The notes under the pieces are model-generated. The model worked only from the letters and a program-made list of their open reading frames with translations, was not told the origin of the DNA and made no database searches. From Chryseobacterium sp. H1D6B (lineage in GTDB: Bacteria > Bacteroidota > Bacteroidia > Flavobacteriales > Weeksellaceae): a stretch of 64,000 bases of DNA. The stretch is from assembly GCF_029892445.1 (NCBI RefSeq), contig NZ_JARXVJ010000001.1, positions 62,001 through 126,000 of the forward strand. Direction: 5' to 3'. Below, piece by piece: positions 36,424-44,187 of this stretch. A program made the translations under genes and the position numbers. Positions within the stretch are counted from its first letter, which is position 1, and the number at the start of each line of letters is the position of its first letter.

Positions 36424-36597
36424 ATGAACCTACCTCTCCAACAAAGATTATACTTGGTGATTTCCGTATTGTTCTACACTATTCCTAATATTCAACTTTT
36501 ATTTGGAACAAATCATGTTACAAATAAAGATTTCAGCAGTACAACTGAAAATTTTTGGGACGAATTTCAAGCGAATTCATATGGATGGGTTGCTTGA
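36424..36597 (+). pseudogene. 57-codon ORF ahead of the toxin tip, probable N-terminal remnant
   Basis: MNLPLQQRLYLVISVLFYTI is a signal-anchor-like start, followed by FSSTTENFWDEFQANSYGWV and a stop. The coding character switches frame immediately to the toxin domain. It may be what remains of the carrier protein start, or a separate small gene. Confidence 0.35.
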
Positions 36598-37046
36598 GCC
36601 GTGCCTCAAAATTATTGGGAGGCATAGCGGGTAGCTTATTGTCAAAAGCAGGTGGTAGTATCTGGAAGATGGCACCTTTAGAAAGAGGATTTGTTTATGA
36701 ATCAATGCTAAAATTGAAAGGAGCTTTTAGAAGTAGCAACTTCCCTGTAATAGATGCTTTTGCGGATGGTATTGCTACAAGTATAAAAACACTAGACTTA
36801 GGAGCAAAAAGTTATGCTAAAAATAATGCTGTGTACAATTCCCTTAAAGGATACATTAATAAGTTATCGAATTTTGAAGGTGCAAGTTGGGGAGGTGATA
36901 TCGTTCAAGGATCTGCAATAAAAAGTCGTGTTTTAGAAGCTGATATACCTCGAGGAGCAACATCATCTCAAATAAATCAAATAAATAGTGCAATTCAATA
37001 CGAAAAAGAGAGTAAAATTCAAGTTAATGTAAGAGTAGTAAAATAA
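36585..37046 (+). CDS. Orphan C-terminal toxin domain, CdiA-EC869-like PD-(D/E)xK nuclease
   Basis: The frame is open from a TTG at 36555; the first ATG is 36585. The segment SKLLGGIAGSLLSKAGGSIW looks like the linker joining an RHS/Cdi-type carrier to its toxin tip. Then come MAPLERGFVYESML and NFPVIDAFADGIATSIKTLD. Counting from 36555, Glu49, Asp67, Ser76 and Lys78 reproduce the order and approximate spacing I recall for the active site of the CdiA EC869 DNase (Glu...Asp...Ser-x-Lys). The carrier protein is absent, so this is a displaced toxin cassette. It is followed after 6 bases by the matching (broken) immunity gene. Confidence 0.7.
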   Translation: MGCLSRASKLLGGIAGSLLSKAGGSIWKMAPLERGFVYESMLKLKGAFRSSNFPVIDAFADGIATSIKTLDLGAKSYAKNNAVYNSLKGYINKLSNFEGASWGGDIVQGSAIKSRVLEADIPRGATSSQINQINSAIQYEKESKIQVNVRVVK

Positions 37047-37052
37047 AATATT

Positions 37053-37502
37053 ATGAAAGCTTGCGAAATATTTAAAACAAAAAAAAGAGTATAAAATAGT
37101 TACTGCATATCAAGTTGATATTGGGAGATATGTTATTAGGACACCAATATATATATTCTCCCATTAAACATTAGTACAGAAGATTTACAACAATATATTT
37201 TTCAATCTTTGAACATGAGTAGAGAGATATCCTATGATGAGTATTATTCAGGCATTTCTCCAAAAGATGTTTTAAAGGAAATGAAAGAATCCTCATTCCC
37301 TGGGCTATATAAAAAGTCAGCAAGCTGCATAGTTTATTTGGAAAAAGAGAGAAAAATAAAAATAGTGCCTTATCTATACAATGGATCTGAATATGGTTTG
37401 AATGAAGTGACGAATGATATAAAAATAATCGACTTAGAAGAAAATGACAGCATTCAAGTAACATACGAAATAGAAAAAATACTTAACAAGAAATATAACT
37501 AA
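37053..37502 (+). pseudogene. Immunity protein gene with two frameshifts (cognate of the toxin tip)
   Basis: Starting at the ATG at 37053 (MKACEIFK), a first frame shift at the A-run near 37080 restores KKEYKIVTAYQVDIGRYVIR. A second shift at the AT-dinucleotide run near 37155 restores LPLNISTEDLQQYIFQSLNM, which runs in frame into SREISYDEYYSGISPKDVLK and the stop at 37502. The repaired protein is about 150 residues, the size of Cdi immunity proteins, and sits directly behind its toxin. As written, only the last 97 residues could be made. Confidence 0.65.
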
Positions 37503-37578
37503 AAAATATAGACGTTGTATCTTAGAATTGCTAACTTTTTTAGGGCAAAATTATTATACTTTTAAATAGAAAAATCCA

Positions 37579-37613
37579 GACAAGCGGTTTTAAGATAATC
37601 CGCTTGTCTTTTT
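37579..37613 (+). terminator. Rho-independent terminator after the first toxin/immunity module
   Basis: Perfect 9-bp stem GACAAGCGG/CCGCTTGTC with a 12-base loop and five T residues after it on the plus strand. Confidence 0.85.
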
Positions 37614-37621
37614 ACTAGTTT

Positions 37622-37678
37622 ATTAGTCAAAACCAAGTTGGCAAACCAATCGGAGTTTCAGAAATTAAAGTAAAGTAA
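37622..37678 (+). pseudogene. C-terminal tail of a second, lost toxin
   Basis: An 18-codon open tail, ISQNQVGKPIGVSEIKVK, ends at a stop one base before the ATG of the next gene. It has no start codon. Position and spacing match the end of a toxin domain before its immunity gene, so I read it as all that remains of a second cassette. Confidence 0.45.
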
Positions 37679-37679
37679 T

Positions 37680-38288
37680 ATGAATTCTAAAGAAAAAATA
37701 GGAATTATCAAAAAATTGCAGTTTCCTGCAAATTTCACAAAAAAAGGTACATTATCTTACAAGTTAATAAAGGAAGATAATTTGTATTATGTAATTGGCT
37801 TCTTTATAGATGACTCTATCGATAAAGATAATTTTTTTTTGCAATATTTTGTCCAACCTTTATTTATTGAATTTCCAACCTACGTATTTACACTAGGACA
37901 AAGAATTGGTGGACATTGGAATATAAACGATATTCCAGATTTGCAGGGAAAATTAGATAACTTTTTTTTTCAAATGCCTCAAAATATACATGATATTGTT
38001 AATTATATTAAAAAAGAATTTGGAGGAATTGATAATCTTTTTAAGTATCAAGCTCTTGCTTATAGTTATATTCTAATTTTGGATTATAAATCAGCATTCA
38101 AAGAGCTAAATAAAGTATCTTATAAAGAAATAGAAAAACTTCCTTTATGGAAGCGAGAAGAACTTGAAAGAATAGAAGTGATTTTAAATTTACTTGAAAA
38201 AGAGAAATATGGCGAAATAAAAAAAATGTTTGCACTATGGCAACGAAAGACGTTAGAAAATATAAGGATTAACATAGATCATATTTAA
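37680..38288 (+). CDS. Probable immunity protein of a polymorphic toxin module (hypothetical)
   Basis: 202 residues, cytosolic, no signal or membrane segment. An N-terminal beta-rich half (YKLIKEDNLYYVIGFFIDDS; TYVFTLGQRIGGHWNINDI) is followed by a helical half (FKYQALAYSYILILDYKSAF; LPLWKREELERIEVILNLLE). Very AT-rich, like the preceding module. It starts one base after the tail of a presumed toxin. I do not recognise a named family; immunity function is inferred from context, size and composition. Confidence 0.55.
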   Translation: MNSKEKIGIIKKLQFPANFTKKGTLSYKLIKEDNLYYVIGFFIDDSIDKDNFFLQYFVQPLFIEFPTYVFTLGQRIGGHWNINDIPDLQGKLDNFFFQMPQNIHDIVNYIKKEFGGIDNLFKYQALAYSYILILDYKSAFKELNKVSYKEIEKLPLWKREELERIEVILNLLEKEKYGEIKKMFALWQRKTLENIRINIDHI

Positions 38289-38892
38289 TTTACCAATTAA
38301 TTTTACAATTGTTGAACAGGGCGAGATGAAGCCCTTCGATATTCCTTCTCACATTATGATACGATTAAATGCAGCAGAGTAAAATGGAAAAAACAAAGTA
38401 AAACACTTTATTACTCACGATTTTTTAAATTATTAAATTGAACTAGTGTCTAAAAATCGTTGAAAACTAAAATTTCTATTTAATTTGATCGGCACAAAAC
38501 CGAGATGTCTATCTAACTTAAAATCAGTAGAACGCAATTCTGATTAGATATAATACCGCATAATCTTTTTGGCATCTTTTAATTCCAGTTTGATTTTATA
38601 TTTGAGAGGAGCCCCTATTTTGTTGAACTATTTTTTGCGCCATTTTTATAAATTTACCTCACTGAGTAGTATATCATAAGTAATTTTCGTTTTCATTACA
38701 ATAGTGTTTGTATCCCATTATTTATTACGGTGTCTTATCACCACTCACTATCTTTGGGATGCAAATTTATGGAAATTTGACCTTTATTTTTTTAATTCTT
38801 CAAATGATACTTTTCCTATTCCGTGATAATTTTAAATGAGACCAGCGTATTTTAATCATTCTACAAAAAAGGTGTCACCATTCATTAAACCC
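38289..38892. other. Non-coding stretch with a short coding tail
   Basis: About 600 bases without an intact gene. At its left end (about 38300-38382, plus strand) an open tail reads INFTIVEQGEMKPFDIPSHI before a stop; it could be the end of a third lost toxin or another eroded gene. The rest shows nothing I can interpret. Confidence 0.4.
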
Positions 38893-38991
38893 TTATAATT
38901 TAATGCTGTTTATTCCCTGCTGAAGAGCTTTTTCTTGTCCTTTCCACACGAATGTTCCTGTAAGTCCCTTAGGAAGAACTATAGTAATATA
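38893..38991 (-). pseudogene. C-terminal remnant of a glycoside hydrolase
   Basis: The frame reads YITIVLPKGLTGTFVWKGQE and then KALQQGINSIKL before a stop. This resembles the closing beta-sandwich of alpha-L-rhamnosidase/fucosidase-type enzymes, where a TGTFVWKGK-like strand precedes a final KxGxN turn. Only about 32 codons survive; beyond them lies the recombinase stop codon. It shows that a carbohydrate-active gene once lay here. Confidence 0.45.
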
Positions 38992-38995
38992 TTTT

Positions 38996-39816
38996 TTAAA
39001 GTTCGATATTTAGTTCCGGGATAATCTCAGCAGCTTCTTTCATTTTGCTATCCACTATTTTTGCATAAATCTGTGTAGTTCTCAATTCACGATGTCCCAA
39101 TCTTTTGGAAACTGTGTAAATATCTGCACCATTTTCCAAAAAGTAAAACAGCAATTTACATTCTGCTTTTGCTAATCGTTGTAGTTCATCAAAAATCAGA
39201 TATTCTCTCTGGCTTTCAGCTTGTTCAAACGATTTTATTTTTGAAGCATAATTTATTGTCAAATATCCGTTGCCGAACGCATTTCGTAGTGCAGCTTTAA
39301 ATTTATTGAAATAAGAATATTTTGAATTCTGAGAAAGAGGAATTTCACTTTTAGTAAGAGCTTCCTTTTCAAAATATCGATGAACTTTTTTGACGAACCT
39401 TTCATCAATTTCTTCGAAAGTCATGTTTTTTGAAACAATTTTTTTGAGATGTTGTAAAGTAGAAAACCAGTTACCATAATTATTTGAAGAATCTTGCAGT
39501 CGTTTTTCATCTGTTAACTCCTCAAAATATGTCAAAAAAGTTCTTTTACTTTTCACCGTATCTTTTAGGTCGTAGCGTCCTTGAACATATTCAGCTTTTT
39601 TGATTGCCAAAATACTTTCAGCGAGAGCCATAGTTTCTTTATTCTCTCTTTTTCTTTGGGCGTTTTTGGTTCGGGATGTAGATAAAGTTTCAAATACTCG
39701 AAATCTCGTAAATGAATTCTTTTTCCTTGTACATTGGTGGAAGAACCTTTGTAATACTCAATGAAAAGACTAATCCTTCCATCAGCTAAATTTTTCTGTT
39801 TTAAAGTGATATTCAT
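38996..39816 (-). pseudogene. Tyrosine recombinase (phage-type integrase), frameshifted and internally deleted
   Basis: The start at 39816 (MNITLKQKNLADGRISLFIE) is the arm-type DNA-binding start of Bacteroidota integrases. Near 39640 the frame shifts by one base: KEKERIKKLW continues, but the real continuation is KETMALAESILAIKKAEYVQ. The core-binding domain follows (NNYGNWFSTLQHLKKIV; LTKSEIPLSQNSKYSYFNKF). After LAKAEC the sequence jumps straight to ENGADIYTVSKRLGHRELRT and TQIYAKIVD. The intervening stretch of roughly 130 residues, with the catalytic Arg, Lys and HxxR, is missing; the terminal His/Tyr region remains. It cannot be functional. Confidence 0.88.
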
Positions 39817-39910
39817 AGATTTTATTTGAGGTGTACAACAGGTGTACAATATATAAATAAACTCCAAAAACAGAAAATATTTTTTTTTGTAAATAACTGA
39901 CAATCAACTA

Positions 39911-39938
39911 AAAGAAAGAAAAAGAAAGAAAAAGAAAA
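39911..39938. repeat. Purine-rich short tandem repeat (AAAGAAAGAA)n
   Basis: Nearly three copies of a 10-base unit lie between the recombinase start and the mnmE stop, directly beside the right island repeat. Slippage-prone; its role, if any, is unknown. Confidence 0.7.
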
Positions 39939-39942
39939 GCTA

Positions 39943-39959
39943 ATTTATTTCCCGATACA
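39943..39959. repeat. Right copy of the 17-bp island repeat over the mnmE 3' end (putative attR)
   Basis: ATTTATTTCCCGATACA, identical to 22241-22257. On the minus strand it encodes Cys-Ile-Gly-Lys-stop of MnmE, a conserved sequence used as attachment site by SGI1-type islands in other bacteria. Confidence 0.7.
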
Positions 39960-41330
39960 AAATTTAGAAAAAATATTCCCCAGTACTTCATCGTTCGTCA
40001 CTTCACCGGATATTTCTCCTAAATGTTCTAAAGCATTTCTCAGCTCATAAGCTAATAATTCTGTTGAAATACGGAAGGTGATTGCTTCATTTACTTTATG
40101 TACTGAGCTTAATGATTTTTGTAAGGATTCAAAGTGACGCTGGTTTGTGATTACTACATTATTTTCTTGAGACTGCAGCTGTTCTACGTACGAAGACAGT
40201 TCGTTTTTAAGATCTTGGATATTTTGGTTCTCAACGGCTGAAATCGTAATAAAATCAAACTCATGCGTTATTTCGTTTCTGAAAATACTTTCTACCGTTT
40301 CATATTTTGTCGGGATGACCTCATCAATTTTAGTAGCGCAGATAATCAATTTTAAATCATCTCTTATTAAAGATTTGATCATTTCTATATCTTCTGAAAA
40401 GTTTTCAGTAGCGGCATCTGCTAAATACACTAGAATATTAGCATTCTCTACTTTCTCTTTAGCTTTTTTAACACCGATGGCTTCAATTTCATCTACAGTT
40501 TCACGAAGCCCTGCTGTATCGATCAAACGGAAAGCATGTCCTTTTATATGCAGAATTTCTTCAATCGTATCCCGTGTCGTACCGGCGATACTGCTTACAA
40601 TGGCTCTTTCTTCTTTCAATAAAGCATTGAGTAAAGTCGATTTTCCTGCATTAGGTTTTCCAATGATGGCAACCGCTGTTCCGTTTTTAATGGCATTCCC
40701 GTACTGGAAACTTTCTATTAGAGAATTTAATTTTAATTCAATTTTATCCAGCAGATTGTTCAATGCCGACCGGTCTGCAAATTCTACATCTTCTTCAGCA
40801 AAATCAAGTTCCAGTTCAATTAAGGAAACAAAATTCAGTAAATCAGTTCTTAACACTGAAATTTCGTTGGTGATCCCGCCTTTCAGCTGATTGATCGCTA
40901 CTTTTCGGGAAGCTTCATTTTCAGACGCAATAACATCTGCTATCGCCTCAGCCTGGGAAAGATCAATACGGCCATTGATGAATGCACGTAGGGTAAATTC
41001 ACCCGCTTTCGCCATTCTGGCTCCATTTTTAGTTAAGGTTTCAAGAATACGTTTTCCAATGTGCGGAGAACCGTGAAATGCAATTTCCACAGAGTTTTCA
41101 GTTGTGAAACTTTTAGGTGCTAAAAAAATAGACAGCATCACCTCATCAATGGCCTCATTGCCATCCATGAAATATCCATAGTGAATGGTATGTGATTTCT
41201 GTTTCTCCAGTTTTTTCCCTGGAAAAGACTTCTGAACCACATTTAAAGCATCCTCACCTGAAACTCTGATTATCCCTAAAGCACCTACTCCATTGGCCGT
41301 AGCCAGTGCACAAATAGTATCGTTATTCAT
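39945..41330 (-). CDS. mnmE: tRNA modification GTPase MnmE
   Basis: 461 residues, full length. The N-terminal tetrahydrofolate-binding domain begins NNDTICALATANGVGALGII. A G domain is inserted in a helical domain, with the P-loop GKPNAGKS at 224-231, the G2/G3 region (AGTTRDT, DTAG) and ATKID. The C-terminus FCIGK carries the catalytic Cys458. With MnmG it modifies the wobble uridine of several tRNAs. The last codons form one copy of the island repeat, and the gene is intact. A -7 box lies just before the ATG. Confidence 0.98.
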   Translation of the reverse strand: MNNDTICALATANGVGALGIIRVSGEDALNVVQKSFPGKKLEKQKSHTIHYGYFMDGNEAIDEVMLSIFLAPKSFTTENSVEIAFHGSPHIGKRILETLTKNGARMAKAGEFTLRAFINGRIDLSQAEAIADVIASENEASRKVAINQLKGGITNEISVLRTDLLNFVSLIELELDFAEEDVEFADRSALNNLLDKIELKLNSLIESFQYGNAIKNGTAVAIIGKPNAGKSTLLNALLKEERAIVSSIAGTTRDTIEEILHIKGHAFRLIDTAGLRETVDEIEAIGVKKAKEKVENANILVYLADAATENFSEDIEMIKSLIRDDLKLIICATKIDEVIPTKYETVESIFRNEITHEFDFITISAVENQNIQDLKNELSSYVEQLQSQENNVVITNQRHFESLQKSLSSVHKVNEAITFRISTELLAYELRNALEHLGEISGEVTNDEVLGNIFSKFCIGK

Positions 41331-41334
41331 GCTG

Positions 41335-41342
41335 CAAATTTA
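41335..41342 (-). promoter_or_regulatory. -7 box TAAATTTG directly before the mnmE ATG
   Basis: A perfect TAnnTTTG ending four bases before the start codon. If used, the mRNA would be leaderless or nearly so. No TTG is seen at -33. Confidence 0.45.
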
Positions 41343-41428
41343 CGTTTTTTAATGATAATTTTTATAGTAAATCGTTATACGGTTTGTCTATGGTATCGAT
41401 TGAGGTCGCTCAAAAAGAAGTTAAGTTT

Positions 41429-42352
41429 CTACTTATTTTTAGATTTAAAAAGATGATCTAAATGTTTTACATAGGAAAGCTGCATCGTAATTGCAGTCAG
41501 ATTAAGTTCTTCTCTTTTTACCGGATAAATTGTTTTATTATTGACAATGACAGCCAGCGAAACTCCCCAGTTATTTTTATGATAATTTCCGGCAATCCGG
41601 GCAAACCCTGTCGGATACACTTCAACCTTTCCTTTTTTAAGCAATTTAGGAGCGTTTCCAAAATTTGCACCGCCCTGAATAGTACCTGTCATCATCCAGC
41701 GGTCACTTATTACCCAGGAATAGGCATAACCCCCGTTCACTCCCAATTGAAAATTTTCTAATCCGTAGGTCCCGTCGGAACCGCTTCTTTCCATTCCTTT
41801 CAGCTGATAATAATATCCTCCGCCTCCCACCAGCCAGCTTCCGGCTGAATGCAGCTGGATTTCATCAAGATCAAAAGCTGCTTTTGATGAAAAACGTTTT
41901 CCATTAAATAAGTAAGTTGCTTCCATCCCTATCTGCTTCACAGACATATTCCGGAACATTTCAGGATTTTGATCTTTATCTTTCTCAACATAAAACCCTC
42001 TATAATCCTGAAAAAACAAATCGAATATCATTTTTCTGCCGTAATGATGGATTTGAAAATCCCTGGTTTTTGTCTTCCCGTATTTCTTTTTATCCGTCAG
42101 AGGAATAAAACCGTAACCCAGCTGTATTCCTACAATGGTATTTTTGATTGCGAAGCCGATACCGGTATTCAATGGATAATTGGGAGTATAATGTCTGTCT
42201 GTATCATCTACTTCCAGAGAACTGGTGGAAATATATCCCGATATTCTGTATTTTTGAGGATACGGCTGGATATACAAAGTATCTATTTTCTGAGCGCGAA
42301 TATATGCAGCGGATAATAGTATTAATCCGATTAAAAGCCTTTTTACTTCCAT
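41429..42352 (-). CDS. DUF4421-family outer-membrane beta-barrel protein
   Basis: 307 residues with a signal peptide (MEVKRLLIGLILLSAAYIRA). The mature part alternates amphipathic strands ending in aromatic residues (IVGIQLGYGFIPL; FQIHHYGRKMIFDLFFQDYR; FQLGVNGGYAYSWV; WGVSLAVIVNN; ITMQLSYVKHL), as in DUF4421 proteins of Flavobacteriia. Function unknown. Monocistronic, just outside the right island boundary beyond mnmE. Confidence 0.82.
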   Translation of the reverse strand: MEVKRLLIGLILLSAAYIRAQKIDTLYIQPYPQKYRISGYISTSSLEVDDTDRHYTPNYPLNTGIGFAIKNTIVGIQLGYGFIPLTDKKKYGKTKTRDFQIHHYGRKMIFDLFFQDYRGFYVEKDKDQNPEMFRNMSVKQIGMEATYLFNGKRFSSKAAFDLDEIQLHSAGSWLVGGGGYYYQLKGMERSGSDGTYGLENFQLGVNGGYAYSWVISDRWMMTGTIQGGANFGNAPKLLKKGKVEVYPTGFARIAGNYHKNNWGVSLAVIVNNKTIYPVKREELNLTAITMQLSYVKHLDHLFKSKNK

Positions 42353-42533
42353 GAATTAAATGACTTCATTATATTCAACCATCTGCTTACTGTAATTTTC
42401 TTTAGCAGGCAGCAATTTAAGTATTATTTTCAGTTTTATTGAATAAAAACAACACAAAAACCATGATTGTGAAAAAATACAAGTACGCTTTTAATTTTTC
42501 TTATTAGTTTCTAAAATTTCCCTCTTCAAACCT

Positions 42534-43115
42534 TTATTTTTGCTTTCTTCCCAATCCCTGTATCGTATTCAGCCATCCGGAACGCTGCTTTTCATCAGAT
42601 GTTTTAACAATTCCGACATAAGTAACCTTAACCGGTTTCACCCCACAAAATTCCAATGTTGATTTTCTAAGCTGATTAACACTTGGCCGGCCGTAAATCA
42701 ACCGGTAATACCATCCCGGCTGGTCTAATGTCGTGATAATATGTGCTGTTTTACCTTTTAAAAGCTTATCCCACCACACAGAGTTTTCCCTGTATTTAAA
42801 AGCAAAACCAGGCAGAAAAAGACGGTCAATAAATCCTTTTGTAACAGCTGGCAGCCCGCCCCACCAAACCGGATGAATCCAGACCAGATGATCTGCCCAT
42901 TTTATTTTTTTCCATGCTTCAATCAGATCAGGTTCCAATTCCATTCTTTTTTGATACCCAAACTGCAGATTGGGATTGAACTCCAAATCTGCAATAGTAA
43001 TTTCCTGTATTTCTGCTCCCGACTGCACAGCTCCTTTTTTATAAGCTTCTGCGAGACCAAAGTTGAAAGAATCTCTGTTAGGATGTCCATTAATGATAAC
43101 AATTTTTTTCATCAA
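42534..43115 (-). CDS. NAD(P)H-dependent oxidoreductase, flavodoxin-like fold (MdaB/KefF type)
   Basis: 193 residues. The FMN phosphate loop is IINGHPNRDSFNFGLAEAYK. The second signature HLVWIHPVWWGGLPAVTKGF and IDRLFLPGFAF are typical of two-electron quinone reductases of this family. The start overlaps the stop of the upstream gene by four bases (ATGA); a second Met follows directly, so 43112 is also possible. It is the last gene of a leftward trio with a Crp-like regulator and a Rossmann-fold protein. Confidence 0.88.
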   Translation of the reverse strand: MMKKIVIINGHPNRDSFNFGLAEAYKKGAVQSGAEIQEITIADLEFNPNLQFGYQKRMELEPDLIEAWKKIKWADHLVWIHPVWWGGLPAVTKGFIDRLFLPGFAFKYRENSVWWDKLLKGKTAHIITTLDQPGWYYRLIYGRPSVNQLRKSTLEFCGVKPVKVTYVGIVKTSDEKQRSGWLNTIQGLGRKQK

Positions 43116-44134
43116 GTGGTTTTTATATAGATTGTTTCATAGTCATTAAGGGATTTAAAAAGTGAATCCGGCTTATGCAGCTGATGACTGAAATAGATAT
43201 TATTTTCAAGTTTATTTTTCAAAAGTTCTTCTGCATGTAAAACGGCGGATAATGCTGTAAGTTCCGCCTGACCTTTTGTACTCTGAAGGCTGACTTTTTT
43301 CACTTGCTTTTTATTTTTTATAACAATTTGAAAAACCGACTGGTCCCCATTGCCGCTGGATCCAAAAATCATTTTTCTCTCTTTTAAAGATAAAATATTA
43401 AAAATTCTCAACCTTTGAAATGCTCCGAGCAGCCAGGTAATAAACTTTGAGTTATAAGTCATTTTTACACTTACATTCGGTATTTTTTCAATTTTATTTA
43501 AGATATACAAATCGGGGACATCAAAATTATAAGCCGTCCGCTTTCCTATTCCAAAATCAAAGGCAAAATATTCAGAGTCTAAAAAATGTTTTATGGAAAC
43601 AGGCTGGTTATTTTTATAATCGAAGAAGGGTTTCGCTACGTTCTCAGCCATAAAATGAGCCGAGCTTTCACCTGCAAGATCTTTCACTGAATAATAAACG
43701 AAAAGTTTTACGTCTTCAATATCTTTCATCTGGACGGCTGCCCCATTCACTAATCCACTTACAATACCGCCCATCCATCCTGAACTAAAAACAATTCTGC
43801 TCCTTACAGGCTGTTTTTTTGCACAATCATAGGCTTTCATAAGATCAGGTGTTGGTTTTGTAATGTCTAGATAATCAATAGTATTTTTAATCGCAAAATT
43901 AAGAATCTGGTCTTCTTTGTCATTCACAGAAAGTACAATCAGACTGATATTTTTTTCGAGGATTATTTTAAAGGTCTGAGGTTTGGTCACATCAATTACC
44001 AGATCATTTTCTGTTTTCCCTTCTCTTCTCCCTCCAATAAAAATTGTAGAATGAGGATTTCTCGATCTAAAAATTCGGGCGATTGTTTTACCGACCATTC
44101 CGTTTCCGCCGATAATTAAAATATTTGGCTGCAT
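43112..44134 (-). CDS. Saccharopine-dehydrogenase-like Rossmann-fold protein
   Basis: 340 residues. The N-terminal dinucleotide motif is ILIIGGNGMVGKTIARIFRS with the basic FIGGRREGK loop suggesting NADP. The middle part (VFSSGWMGGIVSGLVNGAAV; FVYYSVKDLAGESSAHFMAE) resembles saccharopine dehydrogenase/reductase-like proteins of unknown substrate. It lies 53 bases after the Crp-like gene and overlaps the quinone reductase gene, so it forms a small redox operon. Confidence 0.82.
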   Translation of the reverse strand: MQPNILIIGGNGMVGKTIARIFRSRNPHSTIFIGGRREGKTENDLVIDVTKPQTFKIILEKNISLIVLSVNDKEDQILNFAIKNTIDYLDITKPTPDLMKAYDCAKKQPVRSRIVFSSGWMGGIVSGLVNGAAVQMKDIEDVKLFVYYSVKDLAGESSAHFMAENVAKPFFDYKNNQPVSIKHFLDSEYFAFDFGIGKRTAYNFDVPDLYILNKIEKIPNVSVKMTYNSKFITWLLGAFQRLRIFNILSLKERKMIFGSSGNGDQSVFQIVIKNKKQVKKVSLQSTKGQAELTALSAVLHAEELLKNKLENNIYFSHQLHKPDSLFKSLNDYETIYIKTT

Positions 44135-44187
44135 CTATTTTTTTTACAAAATTATAGAGCTGCAACATCAATTAACAGGACAAATGT

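Larger units (their letters stand above)
22241..39959. mobile_element. Putative decayed genomic island inserted at the 3' end of mnmE
   Basis: The interval is bounded by a perfect 17-bp direct repeat (22241-22257 and 39943-39959). The right copy covers the last codons and stop of mnmE. A tyrosine recombinase gene, now broken, lies within about 130 bases of the right copy. Inside are long gene-poor gaps, several truncated or frameshifted genes, orphan toxin tips, and genes of visibly different composition. Islands at the 3' end of mnmE (trmE/thdF) are known, for example SGI1. The recombinase lacks its catalytic core, so the element should be immobile. The left boundary is less certain than the right. 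Confidence 0.6.

Noticed and set aside
33963..39816. All frameshifts in the island as sequencing errors
   Set aside because: Besides indels there are large deletions and missing gene halves, and genes outside the island are intact, so genuine decay is the simpler explanation. Individual indels remain open.
40315..40890. A 191-codon ORF on the plus strand inside mnmE
   Set aside because: A shadow of mnmE with Ser/Ile-rich, low-complexity composition.
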